Position numbers and translations under genes: made by a program | Part shown: positions 60,317 to 64,000 of the stretch, in pieces | Position numbering within the stretch: the stretch's first letter is position 1 | How the letters are laid out: every line of letters starts with the position of its first letter | Origin: Ensifer adhaerens | GTDB taxonomy: Bacteria; Pseudomonadota; Alphaproteobacteria; Rhizobiales; Rhizobiaceae | DNA length: 64,000 nt | Assembly: GCF_002007205.1 (NCBI RefSeq) | Contig: NZ_LAZS01000003.1 | Coordinates: forward strand, 1-64,000 | Direction: 5' to 3' | Notes under the pieces: generated by a model | The model's database searches: none | Told to the model about the DNA's origin: nothing | Seen by the model: only the letters and a program-made list of their open reading frames with translations

Positions 60317-61219
60317 ATGGAGTATTTCGTCCAGCAGCTCGTCAACGGGCTGACTCTTGGGTCTATTTATGGTATGATCGCAATTGGTTATACCATGGTC
60401 TACGGCATCATTGGCATGATCAACTTCGCCCACGGCGATATCTTCATGCTCGGCGGCTTTGCTGCTTTGATTGTCTTTCTGCTTCTCACAACATTCATCG
60501 GTGGCGTCCCGGTTGTACTCGCTCTTCTGCTGATGATGGTCGTCGGCATGCTGACGGCGGGGCTCTGGAACTGGACGATCGAGAAGGTGGCCTACCGGCC
60601 GCTGCGCGGTTCGTTCCGGCTTGCGCCGCTGATCACGGCGATCGGCATGTCGATCGCGCTGTCGAACTTCATCCAGGTGACGCAGGGTCCGCGCAACAAG
60701 CCGATCCCGCCGCTCGTCTCCTCGGTCTATGAGGTCTTCGGCATCACCATTTCGCTGAAGCAGATCATCATCATCGTCATCACGGCGATCCTGCTTTCGA
60801 TCTTCTGGTATATCGTCAACAAGACGCCGCTCGGCCGCGCCCAGCGTGCGACCGAACAGGACCGCAAGATGGCAGCCCTGCTTGGCGTCGACGTCGACCG
60901 CACCATCTCGGTGACCTTCATCATGGGTGCGGCACTCGCTGCCGTCGCCGGCACGATGTACCTGATGTATTACGGCGTCGTCGTCTTCACCGACGGTTTT
61001 GTCCCTGGCGTAAAGGCGTTCACCGCGGCCGTTCTCGGCGGCATCGGATCGCTGCCAGGCGCCGTTCTCGGCGGACTGCTGATCGGACTCATCGAGTCCC
61101 TCTGGTCGGCCTATTTCACCATCGACTACAAGGACGTCGCGACCTTCTCCATTCTCGCCATCGTCCTGATCTTCAAGCCGTCTGGCATTCTCGGACGACC
61201 GGAAGTCGAGAAGGTATAA
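60317..61219 (+). CDS. livH: Branched-chain amino acid ABC transporter permease LivH
   Basis: A 300-residue inner-membrane permease with about eight helices. [48 protein letters not shown] is the standard LivH N-terminus, and [40 protein letters not shown] carries the coupling loop (about 175-215). GGGGAAGA upstream supports the start at 60317; the longer frame is leader sequence. It starts the livHMGF operon. No livK binding-protein gene is visible before it. Confidence 0.95.
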   Translation: MEYFVQQLVNGLTLGSIYGMIAIGYTMVYGIIGMINFAHGDIFMLGGFAALIVFLLLTTFIGGVPVVLALLLMMVVGMLTAGLWNWTIEKVAYRPLRGSFRLAPLITAIGMSIALSNFIQVTQGPRNKPIPPLVSSVYEVFGITISLKQIIIIVITAILLSIFWYIVNKTPLGRAQRATEQDRKMAALLGVDVDRTISVTFIMGAALAAVAGTMYLMYYGVVVFTDGFVPGVKAFTAAVLGGIGSLPGAVLGGLLIGLIESLWSAYFTIDYKDVATFSILAIVLIFKPSGILGRPEVEKV

Positions 61220-61223
61220 TTCC

Positions 61224-62609
61224 ATGGCAAATATTGCTTCTACGACTGCAAGCGCCGGCACTGACGTGACGGCGCGGGCCCTGCGCGAGGCTGTCTTCGC
61301 GGGCCTGATTTCCCTCGGTCTCTTCGTGCTGTTCGTCGGTCTCAAGTCCGACCAGAACATCCGCAACGAACTGATCCTCAATCAACGCTGGGGGCTGCTG
61401 GCGATCTTCGTGATCGTTGCCGCTGTCGGTCGGTTCCTGATGGTTGCCTATGTCCAGCCGGCGCTTGCCCGGCGCAAGGCCGCCAAGGCGGAAGCCGAGG
61501 ACGTGGCGAAGGAGGAGGGCTTCGTCAGCCGCAACTTCTCGAAGCTGGCAATTGCGTTCCTGCTCGTTTATCCGCCGATCATCGTCGCGGTCTTCGGCGT
61601 GCAGGGCTCGCTGAAGTGGGTCGACAATTTCGGTATCCAGATCCTGATCTACGTGATGCTGGCATGGGGGCTGAACATCGTCGTCGGTCTTGCGGGCCTG
61701 CTGGACCTCGGCTACGTCGCCTTCTATGCGGTCGGCGCCTACTCCTACGCTCTGCTGTCGACCTATTTCGGCCTGTCGTTCTGGATTCTGCTGCCGGTTG
61801 CCGGCATCCTTGCCGCCTTCTGGGGCATGATCCTCGGTTTCCCGGTGCTCAGACTGCGCGGTGACTATCTGGCGATCGTGACGCTCGCCTTCGGCGAAAT
61901 CATACGCCTCGTGCTGATCAACTGGACCGAAGTGACCAAGGGGACGTTCGGTGTTTCCGGCATCGCCAAGGCAACGCTGTTCGGCATCAAGTTCGATGCC
62001 TCGAAGGATGGTTTCGCAGCGCTGATGGGCCTGCCGATGTCGTCGGCCTACTACAAGATCTTCCTGTTCTACCTGATCCTGGCTCTCTGCCTGCTGACCG
62101 CCTACGTGACCATCCGGCTTCGCCGCATGCCGATCGGCCGCGCTTGGGAAGCGCTGCGCGAAGACGAGATCGCCTGCCGCTCGCTCGGCATCAACACGGT
62201 CACCACCAAGCTCACTGCCTTCGCGACAGGCGCGATGTTCGGCGGTATCGCCGGCTCGTTCTTCGCGGTGCGCCAGGGCTTTGTGTCGCCTGAATCCTTC
62301 GTCTTCCTGGAATCGGCGGTCATTCTGGCCATCGTCGTTCTCGGTGGCATGGGCTCGCTCACCGGTATCGCAGTCGCCGCGGTGGTGATGATCGGCGGTA
62401 CCGAAATCCTGCGTGAGCTTTCCTTCCTGAAGATGGTGTTCGGACCGGACTTCACCCCTGAACTCTACCGCATGCTGATCTTTGGCCTGGCCATGGTCGT
62501 CGTCATGGTCTGGAAGCCGCGCGGCTTCGTCGGATCACGAGAACCGACCGCCTTCCTGCACGAACGCAAGGCCGTCTCCGGCAGCTTCACCAAGGAAGGG
62601 CACGGCTGA
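61224..62609 (+). CDS. livM: Branched-chain amino acid ABC transporter permease LivM
   Basis: A 461-residue permease, longer than E. coli LivM because of an extended N-terminal part (two helices at about 25-45 and 55-75 and a charged loop [17 protein letters not shown]). The core contains [33 protein letters not shown] and the coupling loop [30 protein letters not shown] (about 312-342). It starts 4 bases after livH, and its stop overlaps livG by one base (TGATG). Confidence 0.95.
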   Translation: MANIASTTASAGTDVTARALREAVFAGLISLGLFVLFVGLKSDQNIRNELILNQRWGLLAIFVIVAAVGRFLMVAYVQPALARRKAAKAEAEDVAKEEGFVSRNFSKLAIAFLLVYPPIIVAVFGVQGSLKWVDNFGIQILIYVMLAWGLNIVVGLAGLLDLGYVAFYAVGAYSYALLSTYFGLSFWILLPVAGILAAFWGMILGFPVLRLRGDYLAIVTLAFGEIIRLVLINWTEVTKGTFGVSGIAKATLFGIKFDASKDGFAALMGLPMSSAYYKIFLFYLILALCLLTAYVTIRLRRMPIGRAWEALREDEIACRSLGINTVTTKLTAFATGAMFGGIAGSFFAVRQGFVSPESFVFLESAVILAIVVLGGMGSLTGIAVAAVVMIGGTEILRELSFLKMVFGPDFTPELYRMLIFGLAMVVVMVWKPRGFVGSREPTAFLHERKAVSGSFTKEGHG

Positions 62610-63493
62610 TGGCCCGCGAGACAACGACAATGACAAAAGACCCCATTCTCAAGGTTGAGCACCTGTCGATGCGCTTCGGCGGTCTCATGGCCATCAACGA
62701 CTTCTCCTTCGAAGCCTATCGCGGCGACATCACCGCGCTGATCGGCCCGAACGGAGCGGGCAAGACCACGGTGTTCAACTGCATCACCGGCTTCTACAAG
62801 CCGACGATGGGCATGATCACGATGAAGCAGAAGGCCGGCAAGGAATACCTGCTGGAGCGTCTGCCGGACTTCGAGATCACCAAACATGCCAAGGTGGCGC
62901 GCACATTCCAGAACATCCGGATGTTCTCCGGCCTGACGGTGCTCGAAAACCTGCTCGTTGCGCAGCACAACAAGCTGATGCAGGCGTCGGGTTACACCTT
63001 CCTCGGCCTTCTCGGCTTCCCGGCCTACCGCCAGGCGTCGCGCGAGGCGATCGACCTTGCCAAGCATTGGCTTGAAAAGGCGTCGCTGATCGACCGTGCG
63101 GACGATCCGGCCGGTGATCTCTCCTACGGCGCGCAGCGTCGTCTCGAGATTGCGCGTGCCATGTGCACGGGCCCTGAGCTTCTTTGCCTGGACGAGCCGG
63201 CCGCCGGTCTCAACCCGCGTGAATCGCTGGCGCTCAACGAATTGCTGCGGGGTATCCGCGTCGATACCGGCACGTCGATCCTTTTGATCGAACACGACAT
63301 GTCCGTGGTCATGGAGATCTCCGATCACGTGGTCGTCCTGGAATATGGACAGAAGATTTCCGACGGCACACCGGATTTCGTGAAGAACGATCCGAAGGTC
63401 ATTGCGGCCTATCTGGGTGTCGAGGACGAAGAGGTTGAAGCGGTGATCGAACAAATCGAGGAAATCGAAGGCGGGCAGGGGGGCACCAACTGA
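62609..63493 (+). CDS. livG: Branched-chain amino acid ABC transporter ATPase LivG
   Basis: A 294-residue ATPase: Walker A GPNGAGKTT near 42-50, the LivG-type signature LSYGAQRRLEIARAM near 170, Walker B LLCLDEPAAGLNP near 190, and IEHDMSVVMEISDHVVVLEYGQKI near 225. The C-terminus has an acidic extension (EDEEVEAVIEQIEEIEGGQGG). The start at 62609 overlaps the livM stop, and its own stop overlaps livF (TGATG). It is cytoplasmic and drives transport with LivF. Confidence 0.95.
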   Translation: MARETTTMTKDPILKVEHLSMRFGGLMAINDFSFEAYRGDITALIGPNGAGKTTVFNCITGFYKPTMGMITMKQKAGKEYLLERLPDFEITKHAKVARTFQNIRMFSGLTVLENLLVAQHNKLMQASGYTFLGLLGFPAYRQASREAIDLAKHWLEKASLIDRADDPAGDLSYGAQRRLEIARAMCTGPELLCLDEPAAGLNPRESLALNELLRGIRVDTGTSILLIEHDMSVVMEISDHVVVLEYGQKISDGTPDFVKNDPKVIAAYLGVEDEEVEAVIEQIEEIEGGQGGTN

Positions 63494-64000
63494 TGACGGC
63501 GCCGCTTCTCCAAGTCAAAGCCGTCGAAACCTATTACGGCAATATCCGCGCACTGAGCGGGGTCGATGTCGAAGTTCACCGCGGTGAGATCGTCTGCCTG
63601 ATCGGCGCCAACGGCGCGGGCAAGTCGACGCTGATGATGACCATCTGCGGCAGCCCGCAGGCGCGCACCGGTTCGGTCTACTTCGAGGGCCAGGACATCA
63701 CGCGCATGCCGACGCATGAGATCGCACGACTGCGTATCGCCCAGTCGCCTGAGGGACGGCGCATCTTCCCGCGCATGACGGTGTTCGAGAACCTGCAGAT
63801 GGGCGCGAGCCTCGACAACCTGAAGCACTTCGACCAGGACGTGGAAAAGGTGTTCACCCTTTTCCCGCGCCTGAAGGAGCGCCAGGCGCAGCGCGGCGGC
63901 ACGCTTTCGGGCGGCGAGCAGCAGATGCTGTCGATCGGCCGTGCGCTGATGGCCCGGCCGAAGCTTCTGCTTCTCGACGAGCCGTCGCTCGGTCTCGCGC
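63493..64000 (+). CDS. livF: Branched-chain amino acid ABC transporter ATPase LivF (partial, 3' end cut)
   Basis: The first 169 residues are visible; the gene runs off the window edge. MTAPLLQVKAVETYYGNIRALSGVDVEVHRGE, Walker A GANGAGKST near 38-46, SPEGRRIFPRMTVFENL near 92, signature LSGGEQQMLSIGRAL near 139 and Walker B LLLLDEPSLGLA at the edge identify LivF. Full-length proteins are about 235 residues. It is translationally coupled to livG. Confidence 0.95.
   Translation, partial: MTAPLLQVKAVETYYGNIRALSGVDVEVHRGEIVCLIGANGAGKSTLMMTICGSPQARTGSVYFEGQDITRMPTHEIARLRIAQSPEGRRIFPRMTVFENLQMGASLDNLKHFDQDVEKVFTLFPRLKERQAQRGGTLSGGEQQMLSIGRALMARPKLLLLDEPSLGLA

Overview
The window is GC-rich, densely coded DNA of an alphaproteobacterium. 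The gene content points to the Rhizobiaceae, most likely a Sinorhizobium/Ensifer-type genome: very many ABC importers, soxBDAG, several FAD-GcvT fusion enzymes, and a short interspersed palindrome of the kind common in rhizobial intergenic DNA. This is inference from gene content and codon habit; there is no rRNA or tRNA to anchor it. I saw no phage, transposase, CRISPR array or conjugation gene. The replicon type cannot be told from the sequence.

Layout. 0.2-4 kb: a protein of unknown function, a TetR regulator divergent from a short-chain dehydrogenase, and an aldo/keto reductase. 4-6.6 kb: an 853-residue FAD-GcvT amine dehydrogenase. 6.9-12.2 kb (minus strand): a terminal-oxidase operon (subunits II, I, two different subunit III proteins, a small subunit IV) preceded by a soluble cytochrome c. 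12.4-18.6 kb (minus): one operon gntR - PLP gamma-lyase - CUT1-type ABC importer. 18.7-25.5 kb: a small exported protein, an M24 peptidase, and a polyamine block (FCD GntR, puuA-like, puuB, transglutaminase-like protein). 25.5-32.9 kb: a TetR regulator divergent from a PotD/B/C/A-type importer that shares its operon with a metallo-beta-lactamase-fold hydrolase and an aldehyde dehydrogenase. 33-44.5 kb: an EamA transporter, an aminotransferase, a LysR regulator divergent from an agmatinase-type ureohydrolase, a polar-amino-acid importer with no ATPase of its own, a second PotF/G/H/I-type importer and a nitrilase-superfamily amidase. 44.7-49 kb: a quinone/electrophile-defence group (ring-cleaving dioxygenase, FMN reductase, a natural dioxygenase-esterase fusion, an SDR). 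49.2-52 kb: Crp/Fnr regulator, Dps, orphan receiver, CysQ-like phosphatase. 52.2-60 kb: soxBDAG and another FAD-GcvT enzyme. 60.3-64 kb: livHMGF, with livF cut by the window edge.

Functionally this is a scavenging region for nitrogenous compounds. Importers bring in polyamines, guanidino compounds, amino acids and methylated amines. PuuA/PuuB, the ureohydrolase, the amidase, the aldehyde dehydrogenase and the aminotransferase would feed polyamine and arginine-derived carbon toward GABA/succinate. Sarcosine oxidase and the FAD-GcvT enzymes would demethylate betaine-type compounds and pass one-carbon units to tetrahydrofolate. Local regulators (TetR x2, GntR x2, LysR, Crp/Fnr) sit beside the genes they probably control, and several have readable palindromic operators.

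The most interesting non-coding signal is structural. Each of the four solute-binding-protein genes that precede their permease or ATPase genes is followed by a strong intercistronic hairpin. In addition, a roughly 45-bp palindromic repeat built on AGCGGGAT...ATCCCGCT recurs in five intergenic or gene-edge positions.
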